From: JBGQBN01 sp041494805 | Lineage (GTDB): Bacteria; Acidobacteriota; Terriglobia; Terriglobales; Acidobacteriaceae | Length of the DNA stretch: 64,000 nt | Reading direction: 5' to 3' | Assembly (NCBI GenBank): GCA_041494805.1 | Contig: JBGQBN010000011.1 | Location: 1 to 64,000, forward strand | Shown here: positions 52,402-60,814 of the stretch, in pieces | Layout: every line of letters starts with the position of its first letter | Numbering within the stretch: position 1 is the stretch's first letter | Translations under genes and position numbers: made by a program | The notes under the pieces: generated by a model | The model's input: only the letters and a program-made list of their open reading frames with translations | What the model was told of the DNA's origin: nothing | Database searches by the model: none

Positions 52402-53526
52402 CTAGTTGAGGATTGTAACCAAACGCGAGCCCCGGCGCGGCAAGAAAGGACGATCGGCGATCTGGCCCACGAATTTGGGTGCCCAGCGGCCGGGGATGGC
52501 AGTGTGGCACGATGGACAAGACCCGTCCGGAGTCAGGCGATAGTCCTGGATGAAATAGCTGTGCCGCTTGACCAGCGTTTCACCACAGTTGTGGCAGCGG
52601 GTGTCTTCGAGATCGCCCACCATGCCCGGCAGGTTGCCAGCATAGATGTAACGCAGGCCAGCATTCTTGCCGATCTCGACCGCGCGCAGCAGGTGTTCCG
52701 GACGGGTGTCGTCCGGATCGGCCATCTTATAGTCCTTGTGAAACGCGGTCACGTGCCAGGGAATATAGGGAGAAACGCTCATCAGAAAGTCGGCCAGCCC
52801 GCGCAGTTCGTCGTCGGAGTCGTTGAATCCCGGAATCAACAGAGTGACGATTTCCAACCAGAGACCCATCTGGTGCAGGCAACGGATGGTGTCGAGTATG
52901 GGCCCGAGGCGACCGCCCAGTTGGTGGTAATGGCGGTCGTCAAAACTCTTCAGATCAACCTTGTAGAGATCAATCCAAGGACGCAGATATTCCAGCACCT
53001 GCGGCGTGCCGTTGCCGTTAGAGACAAAGCCGGTAATGAGGCCGGCAGCCTTCGCTTCCTTGAAAACCGCCACCGCCCATTCACTGGTGATGAGAGGCTC
53101 GTTGTAGGTACTCACCAACACCTTTGCGCCCTGGCGAAGCGCGTCTTGAACCAGCCCTTCCGGCGAGGCTTCCAGCGGCGGCGAAACTGCGTTCGGGTCA
53201 CGTAAGGCTTGAGACGTGACCCAGTTCTGGCAGTAGCCACAATGGAGGTCGCAGCCCAGCATACCAAAGCTGTAGGCTAGCGCGCCCGGGTAGGCATGGA
53301 AGAAAGGCTTTTTCTCGATGGGATCGCATTGCACGCCTCCCACATAGCCCCAAGGCACGTATAGGGTGCCACCGCGGTTGTAACGGACCTTGCAGACACC
53401 GGGTTGGCCATCGGGGATAGGGCAGCAGTGGCCGCAAGCGTAGCAGCGCACACGATTGCGCTCGAGCTTCTCGTAAAGCTCCCCCTCGCGCACGTTTTCG
53501 TAGACGATGTCGCGTAGGGTTGGCAC
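52402..53526 (-). CDS. amrS: AmmeMemoRadiSam-system radical SAM enzyme (AmrS)
   Basis: The 374-residue protein has N-terminal cysteines (CYACGHCCPI, GVCKVR), the radical SAM motif CDLHCGYCQNW that binds a 4Fe-4S cluster and S-adenosylmethionine, and a C-terminal zinc-ribbon-like pair (CHNCGE, CPSCHTAIPG). This layout is typical of the PflA-like member of the AmmeMemoRadiSam system, whose chemistry is unknown. Its usual partner, an AMMECR1-Memo protein, is not in this window. GTG 53526 is the likely start. It heads a run ending in the S9 peptidase. Confidence 0.9.
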   Translation of the reverse strand: MPTLRDIVYENVREGELYEKLERNRVRCYACGHCCPIPDGQPGVCKVRYNRGGTLYVPWGYVGGVQCDPIEKKPFFHAYPGALAYSFGMLGCDLHCGYCQNWVTSQALRDPNAVSPPLEASPEGLVQDALRQGAKVLVSTYNEPLITSEWAVAVFKEAKAAGLITGFVSNGNGTPQVLEYLRPWIDLYKVDLKSFDDRHYHQLGGRLGPILDTIRCLHQMGLWLEIVTLLIPGFNDSDDELRGLADFLMSVSPYIPWHVTAFHKDYKMADPDDTRPEHLLRAVEIGKNAGLRYIYAGNLPGMVGDLEDTRCHNCGETLVKRHSYFIQDYRLTPDGSCPSCHTAIPGRWAPKFVGQIADRPFLPRRGSRLVTILN

Positions 53527-53598
53527 TGGAACCTCTGCTTATATTGTAACCCCGGCCGGATTGAGGATCCTCATGGATCAAAGCCGAGCTTCGCGCTG

Positions 53599-55269
53599 CT
53601 ATGGCGCATCCGCGGGATTCTTGCCGGTTGACCGATGCTGTTTCAGCCAGTCATCGGCTCCCTGTTGTGCTGCCAGTATCTGGCTGCGGCTCATGCCGGT
53701 GGTCAGGATAGAAACGTAGGCTTTACTGGTCTGGTCTCCGCCGGCTTGTGCCAAGACAGTCCAGAAATAGGCTTTGCTCAAGTCCTTGGGTACGCCTCTT
53801 CCCGCCCAGTAGTATGTCCCCAGCGTAGCCTGGGCCATCACGTGCCCCTGCTCTGCAGCCATGGAGAACCAGCGCACCGCCTCGGCGTAGTCCTGTTTGA
53901 CATCCTCGCCAGTCGCGTAATGTACGCCGAGTGCGAACTGCGCCGCCGGGTCCCCTTGCTCGGCCAGCCGGCGCAATCCATCGAAATCACCAGCGTCGGC
54001 TGCGGTAGCGGCTGGGGTCTTGCGAACCAGCACCTGCGGTTTCGACAGTGGCTGAGAATGAACTGGATTCGAGCCACCAAGCCAACTCTTGATCCATGGC
54101 ACACTCAGCCAGAGCAAAACGGTGGCCAGCGTAACGGCCGCTGCAAGCAGAAGAATCCTGCCGGTGCGAGATCCAGGAAGCCTGCCGGGAACGGCTGTCT
54201 CGACCGGGGTCGGGGCAGCAGGCTGATCCGCGGCGGCTGGCGCCGACGGCGGCGACGAACTTGCTTTCGCGGCCGAGGCACGGGCTGCACGGTTTATCGC
54301 AGCAAGAATGGTCTCCGCCAGGCGTTGAAGAACAATATTGTCGTTCGCGCTGAAGGCATTCGGTTTGGGCGAAAACACCTCCAGGAGCCCGACGACTGCA
54401 TCACCGAGCCGAACCGGTACCGCAATCATGGAGCGGATCCCGAGCAGCCGGCAGCTTTCGCGGTCTACGCGCGGGTCAGTCTCGGAATCGTCGCAACGCA
54501 ACAGGTGACCGCTGCGAACACACTCGCCGGAGAAGCCCGAGCCCACTTGCAGCCGCACATCAAGTCCAGGGGCATCGGCGCCAGAGGTTGCGACACAGAC
54601 CATCTCCCGTCCTTCGGAGAAAGCGATTGCCGCACCGGTGGCACGGGTAAAAACCTGGGCTCGCTCCGCCACCAACTGCAGAGCTGCGTCCAAGTCCGGT
54701 CCAATCGCCTCAACCTCCCGTCTAACCGCAACCAGCGCGGTCAACACACCGGTGTAATCCGGGGGAGCTGGGGGTTCCAGTTGGGCTTCATCGTGGCGAA
54801 TCGTGTCTCGGACGCCCACCTTCTCAAATACCGTTTCTGCCGCTTGTGGCCCTATCGACGGAAGCTGCATGGCTGCATGATTCGCGCAAGCCACGATGGA
54901 GTTGACGAACAGCCATTCCTTCAACTGGCGAAGAGAGGTGTCGGGCATCTCCGCAAAGCGGACCCCGGCACGTCCAGACGGGCCACTCCAGACAACTCGA
55001 CCATTGGCGTTGATGTAGCCCTTGGTTTCAGACAGATCGAGGCCCAGGTTCAGAGTGCGGTTGACCTCCAGCAAAGACGAGACTTGGATGGACATGCCTG
55101 CTTCGCTGATGTCCAGAATCTCGTTGAGGTCCAGTCCCCTGCCGGAACCTGCATTCAAGCTGGCATAAGCAGGAGTGTGAACTTTGTGCCGCATATATCG
55201 GCGGCGATCACGCTCTTTGAAGTTCGGTTCCCAGCTGAGATTTGCCGGGTTGGTCCCGAGGGGCGGCAT
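53599..55269 (-). CDS. PilZ-GAF-TM-Sel1 sensor protein
   Basis: The 556-residue protein contains a PilZ domain (about 20-120: RRRYMRHKVHTPAYAS, LDISEAGMSIQV, NGRVVWSGPSGRAGVRF), a GAF domain (about 185-335: SGFSGECVRSG, DPRVDRESCRLLG, RSMIAVPVRLGD), a linker, a transmembrane helix at about 368-388 (ILLLAAAVTLATVLLWLSV) and two Sel1 repeats at the C terminus (DPAAQFALGVHYATGEDV, HVMAQATLGTYYWAGRGV). The GAF domain closely resembles that of the amidase fusion at 45474. It probably senses a cytoplasmic ligand and c-di-GMP and signals to a periplasmic scaffold. A 72-base gap separates it from amrS downstream. Confidence 0.87.
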   Translation of the reverse strand: MPPLGTNPANLSWEPNFKERDRRRYMRHKVHTPAYASLNAGSGRGLDLNEILDISEAGMSIQVSSLLEVNRTLNLGLDLSETKGYINANGRVVWSGPSGRAGVRFAEMPDTSLRQLKEWLFVNSIVACANHAAMQLPSIGPQAAETVFEKVGVRDTIRHDEAQLEPPAPPDYTGVLTALVAVRREVEAIGPDLDAALQLVAERAQVFTRATGAAIAFSEGREMVCVATSGADAPGLDVRLQVGSGFSGECVRSGHLLRCDDSETDPRVDRESCRLLGIRSMIAVPVRLGDAVVGLLEVFSPKPNAFSANDNIVLQRLAETILAAINRAARASAAKASSSPPSAPAAADQPAAPTPVETAVPGRLPGSRTGRILLLAAAVTLATVLLWLSVPWIKSWLGGSNPVHSQPLSKPQVLVRKTPAATAADAGDFDGLRRLAEQGDPAAQFALGVHYATGEDVKQDYAEAVRWFSMAAEQGHVMAQATLGTYYWAGRGVPKDLSKAYFWTVLAQAGGDQTSKAYVSILTTGMSRSQILAAQQGADDWLKQHRSTGKNPADAP

Positions 55270-55553
55270 ACAGAAGTCTCTACATATTACTCCAGGCGAG
55301 CGGCAAAGACAGCACAGGGCGTGGCAATCAAGCCGAGCGCCACTGGCTCAGCGGACCCATATGGGAAAGGCGCGAAATGGCGGCTACCATCATGCCAGTG
55401 CAGCGAAGCTAGAAACTAAATGGAAGCTACCAACCCAGAAAGTGACACAACTGGTTCAGGCTGTGGATAAAACCACGCGGAGTCAGCTCAAGATAACGAT
55501 CTGACGGCTGCCGGGGAGAGACGACTGATGAGGAAAGAACTAGAGAGCAGCGT

Positions 55554-57125
55554 TCAGACCGCTTGGGCTGGCACGAGCCGAGGATCTTCCTCTGCCTTGG
55601 GCACCAGTTCCAACGCGTGTCTCAGGGACCGGTCCAGCGCGTCGGCTAGGGCGACTGGGAACACAGACGTAAGCAAATTGACATCCAGCTGCAGGTCGCG
55701 CTGGCTATAGAGCCGGTAGATGATCATTGAGCCGCACCGACGGTTGTTGGCTGCGACTAGATCAAGGGTCAAGCTCCACGCGGCCGTCATTTCGTGAGCG
55801 ACAGAGCTGGCAGGTTTTCTCCATCGCAGATACGGTTCCTCGGTGCGGCCGGGCAGCATGTGCAACCGGCGAACCTCAGGCATTTCACCGGGCTGAAGGT
55901 TCAATCGCAGGTCGAAAGCATCAAAGTCGTTGCTGCTGAAAGCGGCTACTAGGATGCGGCCGATCTGAGCCGTGTCGTGACTTACCTTCAACTCCTCCGT
56001 GGCCCGGCGAATGGCAAGGTTGTTGATGAAGATCTGCCGTTGCTCGATGGTTCGCTGCGCCACACGCCGGATTTCGCCAAACTCCAGATAGCCGAGATGC
56101 TGCACACCCATCCAGATCCCGGTGCCCAAAACCGCCAGAACCAAACCCAGCGTACTGCCAGTCGGCCAAAGCAGGAAAAGACTGAGTAGTGCGAAGAGCG
56201 CCGACACGGCGTACAGCACAATGACGACTTGGCGGTGCGACATGCCGCGCTGCAAAAGCTTGTGATGAATGTGCTCGCGGTCGGCGGTAAACACAGGACG
56301 GCCGCTGATCAATCGCCGCACGACCGAAAGAGTGGTCTCCAGAATGGGCAGGCCGAAGGAGACCACGGGGATGGCTACCGCAATCGTGGTTGGCGCCTTC
56401 TGCGCACCTTGCAGTGCCAGCGCGCTGAGCATGAAACCGACGAACAGGCTTCCGCAATCTCCCAGAAAGATGGTAGCTGGATTGAAGTTGAAACGCAGAA
56501 AACCCAGTATGGCGCCGGCCAGCACCAGGGTCATCAGAGAAACCAGCCGTGACTGGCCGAGGAACGCCACCACGAAGACTACCAAAGTCGAAAACAGTGC
56601 CGACCCCGCCGCCAGCCCGTCCAGTCCATCAATCAAGTTAAAGGCATTGGTGATCGCCAGGACCCAGAGAATGGTAAGCGGCAGACCTATGAACCAGGAG
56701 AAATGGTGATAACCGAAGAGCAGAGGCAGGTCGAGAATCCGCAGACCCCCCGCGAAGAGCAGGGCGCCGGCTACAGCTTGAACCGCAAACTTGAAGTAAG
56801 GGCCTACTCCCCGTATGTCGTCATAAACGCCCAGCAGGAAGATCATGCACCCCGGCAACAGGACCGTCAACACGGTGCTGGAGGAGAATCCAAAACTGAG
56901 ACTGGGGTACCACCAACTGATCAGCAGGGCGACTGCAATGCTAAGCACGAAAGACAGGAAGATTGCCACGCCACCCAGGCGTGGCAGAGGCGCAGCGTGC
57001 AGGTGCCGATCCAAGGCCGGCGGGGCCAGCCATCCGTGCTTTGTGGCTACATCACGGACATACCTGGTGAGAACGATCGAAAGCAGCACTGAGGCCGCGA
57101 AGATTCCCAGGTAGAAAAGTGTCAA
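55554..57125 (-). CDS. WecA/TagO-like polyprenyl-phosphate sugar-1-phosphate transferase
   Basis: This 523-residue membrane protein starts a lipid-linked polysaccharide by moving a sugar-1-phosphate (usually GlcNAc) to undecaprenyl phosphate. Ten or so hydrophobic helices carry the family motifs PRLGG, GVYDDIRG, NAFNLIDGLDGLAAG, FLGDCGSLFVGF and HIHHKLL. The last roughly 150 residues form a soluble extension (from RRVAQRTIEQRQIF on) absent from ordinary WecA, ending near VPAQAV. The start is TTG 57125 with GGGGGAG upstream. It is divergent from the export gene. Confidence 0.92.
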   Translation of the reverse strand: MTLFYLGIFAASVLLSIVLTRYVRDVATKHGWLAPPALDRHLHAAPLPRLGGVAIFLSFVLSIAVALLISWWYPSLSFGFSSSTVLTVLLPGCMIFLLGVYDDIRGVGPYFKFAVQAVAGALLFAGGLRILDLPLLFGYHHFSWFIGLPLTILWVLAITNAFNLIDGLDGLAAGSALFSTLVVFVVAFLGQSRLVSLMTLVLAGAILGFLRFNFNPATIFLGDCGSLFVGFMLSALALQGAQKAPTTIAVAIPVVSFGLPILETTLSVVRRLISGRPVFTADREHIHHKLLQRGMSHRQVVIVLYAVSALFALLSLFLLWPTGSTLGLVLAVLGTGIWMGVQHLGYLEFGEIRRVAQRTIEQRQIFINNLAIRRATEELKVSHDTAQIGRILVAAFSSNDFDAFDLRLNLQPGEMPEVRRLHMLPGRTEEPYLRWRKPASSVAHEMTAAWSLTLDLVAANNRRCGSMIIYRLYSQRDLQLDVNLLTSVFPVALADALDRSLRHALELVPKAEEDPRLVPAQAV

Positions 57126-57444
57126 CTAGCTCCCCCTCGATCAGAAGCAAGAGGCACAGCAAATTTCACAGCTACTGTCCCCTCGGCAAGTTCTCTTCCG
57201 ATGCCATGTCACTGCAACTGCTCGAAGCGAAAGAACTTTTTGTTGTCAGGTAACTCCCAAGGCACTATAGCAACAAGGAAAATCGACGCCAATTCTCTTT
57301 CTTGGTACGTCGTGGGGAAAGCTCCGGCGGAGGTTCCTTTCGGCAATTGAGTGTAGGAATGATGGACTCCACTCGATCAACACGCAGTGCCGAACACTTC
57401 ATTCACTGCCTCGGACACCGTGCTAGACTTTTATTCTCGTCACC
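57126..57444. other. Divergent promoter region of the polysaccharide locus
   Basis: The 319-base gap between the WecA-like and Wza-like genes should hold both promoters. For the export gene a weak pair, TTCACT and TAGACT with 16 bases between, lies near 57402-57430. No gene or repeat array was seen. Confidence 0.4.
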
Positions 57445-58470
57445 ATGATAAAAACTTCTGAAATGCCGTCCTCGCGATGGGAGTCATCCCGCCTGATCTG
57501 TTCTCTCCTTCTCGCATTCGTTGCGGTGGTATCGGCCTCGGTAACCGGAGTTGCGGCTCAGGACCAAACCGCGAAGACTCAAGAGGAACCAGCGCAAACC
57601 CCGGACAATGCGGCAATCCCTCAGGCGACACCCACCGAAGACAGGGGTTCGGACACTTCCCTGCGACTCGGGACCGGCGATCTGCTCGAACTAATTGTCT
57701 ACAACGTGCCTGAGCTTGCCACCAAGACCCGCGTCAGCAGCAGTGGCAATGTCTATTTGCCCTTGATTGATTATGTGCATGTATCGGGACTCACCCTTGA
57801 GGAGGCCCAGGCGCTAATCGAAAAACGGCTTTCCGATGGCGGATTCCTGAGAAATCCGCACGTAACCGTTTTGGTGGATGAGTACGCGTCCCAAGGTGCA
57901 AGCGTGCTGGGCGAAGTAGCGAAGCCGGGTGTCTATCCCGTGCTTGGAGAGCAGCGGCTGTTCAATCTCATCTCGGCCGCAGGTGGACTTACCGAAAAGG
58001 CAGGCCGGAGCATTACCGTCACTCATCGCAGCCAGCCGGATAAACCAGTAATCGTCCCCTTGGCGCGGAATATCACGGATAATCCCGAAAGCAATGTCGA
58101 GGTGCGCCCAGGCGACACCGTCATCGTGCGCAAAGCCGACGTCGTATATGTGGTGGGAGAAGTGGGGAGACCAAGCGGCTTTCTAATGGACTCCGGGAAT
58201 CTGACGGTGCTGAAGGCGATTGCTTTGGCCGGAGGTACCACCCGCACCGCCAAGCTGAGCGGCGCCAGGATTATCCGCAAGGGCCCCAATGGGATGACCC
58301 AGACTCCCGTTCCGCTGAAAAAGATGTTGGAAGCAAAGGCCCCCGACTTGACCATGGAGGCGGAAGACATCCTCTTTGTCCCCAGCAGTGCCTCCAAGGT
58401 GTTCGCCTCTCGCACGTTCGATGTCGCACTGCAGGCTGCCGCCGCGGCGAGCATTGTAGCGGTACCGTAA
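57445..58470 (+). CDS. Wza-like polysaccharide export protein
   Basis: The 341-residue periplasmic/outer-membrane protein has a signal peptide (LICSLLLAFVAVVSASVTG), a poly_export domain (LRLGTGDLLELIVYNVPEL, VRISSSGNVYLPLID-like block) and SLBB domains (GASVLGEVAKPGVYPVLG, VYVVGEVGRPSGFLMDSG). It lacks a lipobox cysteine and the C-terminal amphipathic helix of E. coli Wza is not clear, so the outer-membrane pore may need another protein. The 5' end could also start at the ATG seven codons in. It faces the glycosyltransferase gene, with an 11-base gap. Confidence 0.92.
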   Translation: MIKTSEMPSSRWESSRLICSLLLAFVAVVSASVTGVAAQDQTAKTQEEPAQTPDNAAIPQATPTEDRGSDTSLRLGTGDLLELIVYNVPELATKTRVSSSGNVYLPLIDYVHVSGLTLEEAQALIEKRLSDGGFLRNPHVTVLVDEYASQGASVLGEVAKPGVYPVLGEQRLFNLISAAGGLTEKAGRSITVTHRSQPDKPVIVPLARNITDNPESNVEVRPGDTVIVRKADVVYVVGEVGRPSGFLMDSGNLTVLKAIALAGGTTRTAKLSGARIIRKGPNGMTQTPVPLKKMLEAKAPDLTMEAEDILFVPSSASKVFASRTFDVALQAAAAASIVAVP

Positions 58471-58481
58471 GACGCCCGACT

Positions 58482-59747
58482 TCAAGCCGCGGCCACCCGA
58501 TGCCATCTGTTCTTGTCGATCAGGCTCTCCAGCACATCAATGTAGGTTTTGGCGGTGTGCTGGCGGGAGAAGCGTTGCAGAATGTGGTGGCGGCCGTTGC
58601 GCCCGAGAGATTCCCGTAAACCAGCATCCGCGGCAAGGCTAATCACAGCCTGCGCCAGAGCAGTTGCGTTCTCCGGCTCGATAACAATTCCCGCCCGCGC
58701 CTCTTCCAAAATCTTTCGCGCCTGGCCGTCCACGCCGAGAATCACGGGGCGGGCACATGACATGAATTCCAACATCTTGGTCGGGATCACCGTCTGAAAA
58801 ATTGATGTCTTCTTGAGCAGGACAAGGCAAGCGTCAGAAGCGCAGATATAGGCCGGTATCCGCTTCCGCGGCTGCTGATCAATAAACAGCAAATTGGACA
58901 AGCCTCGGGCGCGGGCCAGTGCCATGATGCGCCCTTTGTCCGCACCCTCCCCAACCAGCAGAAACAGAACTTGAGGGGCCAAGTACTGCAGTTGAGCGGC
59001 AGCCTCCACCAGGGTTTCTAAGCCGTGGGCCAGGCCCATGGTGCCGATGTAGGAGACCACGAATTTTCCCTCCGCTCCCAGTTCCCTTCTCAAATCACCG
59101 GTTGCGTGCGGGCTGAAGAGATCCGCCTCCACTCCGTTCTCGACCACTGAAACTTTTTCTCGGGGAATGTGCCAGTGCTGGAAAAGATGGTCCTTGAAGG
59201 CCGGGGTGACGACTACCACGCGGCTGCACCTGCGGTACAGAAAGCCCGCAACTTTCGCCAGGAAGCGATGGAGCACCGTGTTGGCGTCCCCCAAGCCAAC
59301 TGCCGCCAGGGACTCGGGCCACAGGTCGCGAACTTCGAAGACGAAGGGAACACGCTTGCAGCGAGCCAGCCACCAGCCCGAGAGTCCAACCAGCAATTGC
59401 GGCGAAGTGGCAATGATGACGTCCGGACGTGACACGAACAGGCCGGTGCTGGCGGAAGACACGCAGAATGAGCTGTAGTTCAGCATGCGCTCGTAAGCTT
59501 TCCGATTGGGAAAAGGAAACAGCCAGGTTCGGACAACGTTCACTCCGTCCAGCGTCTCTCGCGCCACCAGACGGTGAAACCGGGCGCGATATTCAGGCGG
59601 CACAACGCCCGTTGGGTGGTTGGGGAATCCGGTCAGAACGGTGACATCGTGTCCGTCTTGCGCCCAGTGATGCGCCAATTCCGCCGCGCGGGCTGCAGGC
59701 GCGCCCATCTCCGGCGGAAAATATTGTGAAACGTAGAGAATCTTCAC
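58482..59747 (-). CDS. GT4-family glycosyltransferase
   Basis: The 421-residue GT-B enzyme begins ILYVSQYFPPEMGAPAARA, has the acceptor-domain motifs VFEVRDLWPESLAAVG and VVENGVEADLF, and the donor-domain YIGTMGLAHGLETLVEAA and VIPTKMLEFMSCARPVI, matching WbuB-type transferases. It should add one sugar to the lipid-linked repeat at the inner membrane. The start is GTG 59745-59747. It is the last gene of a reverse run that includes the C5-epimerase, propeller and carbamoyltransferase genes. Confidence 0.92.
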   Translation of the reverse strand: MKILYVSQYFPPEMGAPAARAAELAHHWAQDGHDVTVLTGFPNHPTGVVPPEYRARFHRLVARETLDGVNVVRTWLFPFPNRKAYERMLNYSSFCVSSASTGLFVSRPDVIIATSPQLLVGLSGWWLARCKRVPFVFEVRDLWPESLAAVGLGDANTVLHRFLAKVAGFLYRRCSRVVVVTPAFKDHLFQHWHIPREKVSVVENGVEADLFSPHATGDLRRELGAEGKFVVSYIGTMGLAHGLETLVEAAAQLQYLAPQVLFLLVGEGADKGRIMALARARGLSNLLFIDQQPRKRIPAYICASDACLVLLKKTSIFQTVIPTKMLEFMSCARPVILGVDGQARKILEEARAGIVIEPENATALAQAVISLAADAGLRESLGRNGRHHILQRFSRQHTAKTYIDVLESLIDKNRWHRVAAA

Positions 59748-59753
59748 AGGTCT

Positions 59754-60734
59754 CTAGTAGTAACAAAGCTTGAATGCACTTTTGTAGCAAAGGGCACGTG
59801 TGCGCTTGGCACGGCTATGCGCGAACGCCTCCCAGCGGTCAGCGTATCGGGCAAATATCTCGTCGCCGGTCATTCGGTGCAGTACGCGCAACTGTACGAC
59901 ATGCAACTGATGGTAGAAAGGGCTGGCCACCATGGGCAGGCGTGTGCCGGACTGCTCGTAGAGAGACCAAAAGCCGAGATCGTAGCCATCAAGATTCGCC
60001 CGGAGAGTCTGGACGGCCCTTGCGAATAGCTGCTGGGCGGAGCGGTCTTGAGTCGCAAGAAAATAGTCATGTACACCCCATGCCGCCCAGATAAAGCCGT
60101 TCAGGATATGAGTTGGTGGCGAGACGATGTATTCCTCGAACCATAGGTCGCCGCGCGGGTCGGTGAAGCTAACACCACCTTCGCCGGTTGATTTCAGGAA
60201 ACTGGAGAAGGCCCGCTCGGCCGCCTGAAGGTACGAGGCGACACCGGTTTCACGATGGGCGCGCACCAGCAAAGAGATTCCCTGCCCTTGGGCGAGACCG
60301 GAGTACCAAGGTGCATGCAGCGGAGTACGGTATTCCCAGTCGAAGTGGTGGTTCCACACCCAGACGCCTGAAGAGTTCTGCTGCAAATGAGCGCAGAGCC
60401 AGTCGCTCGCAGCCAGGAATTTCCTCCTACGTTCTTCATCTTGCGTGCGCCGAAAAAGGTTGTAGTTGCCGATTCCCCATTGAGCGATGGCTATGGGGTT
60501 GTACTGCAGTCCGATCTGGCCGTGGTAGTCCAGCATCGGGATTCCAGCCGAATCGAAGTGTCCCTGGTAGTCGGCTTTCTCGGAGAAAGCCATGTAGTAC
60601 TCGCCGAGGTCGCTGATGGGAGCATCCCAATTCAGCCGCGGTGTCTCATGCCAGAAAGTAAGCTGGCTTTTACCTGCTATCAGGTAGGCACGGAAGATGC
60701 GCCGGTAGTACTGCAGACGGCTCGCGAGCGGCAT
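59754..60734 (-). CDS. D-glucuronyl C5-epimerase-like protein
   Basis: The 326-residue protein matches the C-terminal domain of heparosan/heparan C5-epimerases: GQIGLQYNPIAIAQWGIGNY, HAPWYSGLAQGQGISLLVRA, a DLWFEEYIVSPPTHILNGFI block and GFWSLYEQS. These enzymes invert glucuronate to iduronate in a polymer. There is no obvious signal peptide; the N terminus is basic. I chose the ATG at 60732-60734; the frame is open 34 codons more, but overlaps the next gene. Neighbouring sugar genes suggest the polymer contains uronic acid. Activity is inferred. Confidence 0.85.
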   Translation of the reverse strand: MPLASRLQYYRRIFRAYLIAGKSQLTFWHETPRLNWDAPISDLGEYYMAFSEKADYQGHFDSAGIPMLDYHGQIGLQYNPIAIAQWGIGNYNLFRRTQDEERRRKFLAASDWLCAHLQQNSSGVWVWNHHFDWEYRTPLHAPWYSGLAQGQGISLLVRAHRETGVASYLQAAERAFSSFLKSTGEGGVSFTDPRGDLWFEEYIVSPPTHILNGFIWAAWGVHDYFLATQDRSAQQLFARAVQTLRANLDGYDLGFWSLYEQSGTRLPMVASPFYHQLHVVQLRVLHRMTGDEIFARYADRWEAFAHSRAKRTRALCYKSAFKLCYY

Positions 60735-60814
60735 AGTGAAATTTGATCGAACTATAGCATGACGTCGAAGCTCGACCGGTTGTACAAAAGGGTCCGCTGC
60801 CACGCCAGCGTCTT

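Noticed and set aside
53635..55419. Forward frame of nearly 600 codons opposite the PilZ-GAF-Sel1 gene
   Set aside because: It is the antisense shadow of a gene with clear domains; its translation has no recognisable motif and odd Cys/Arg content.
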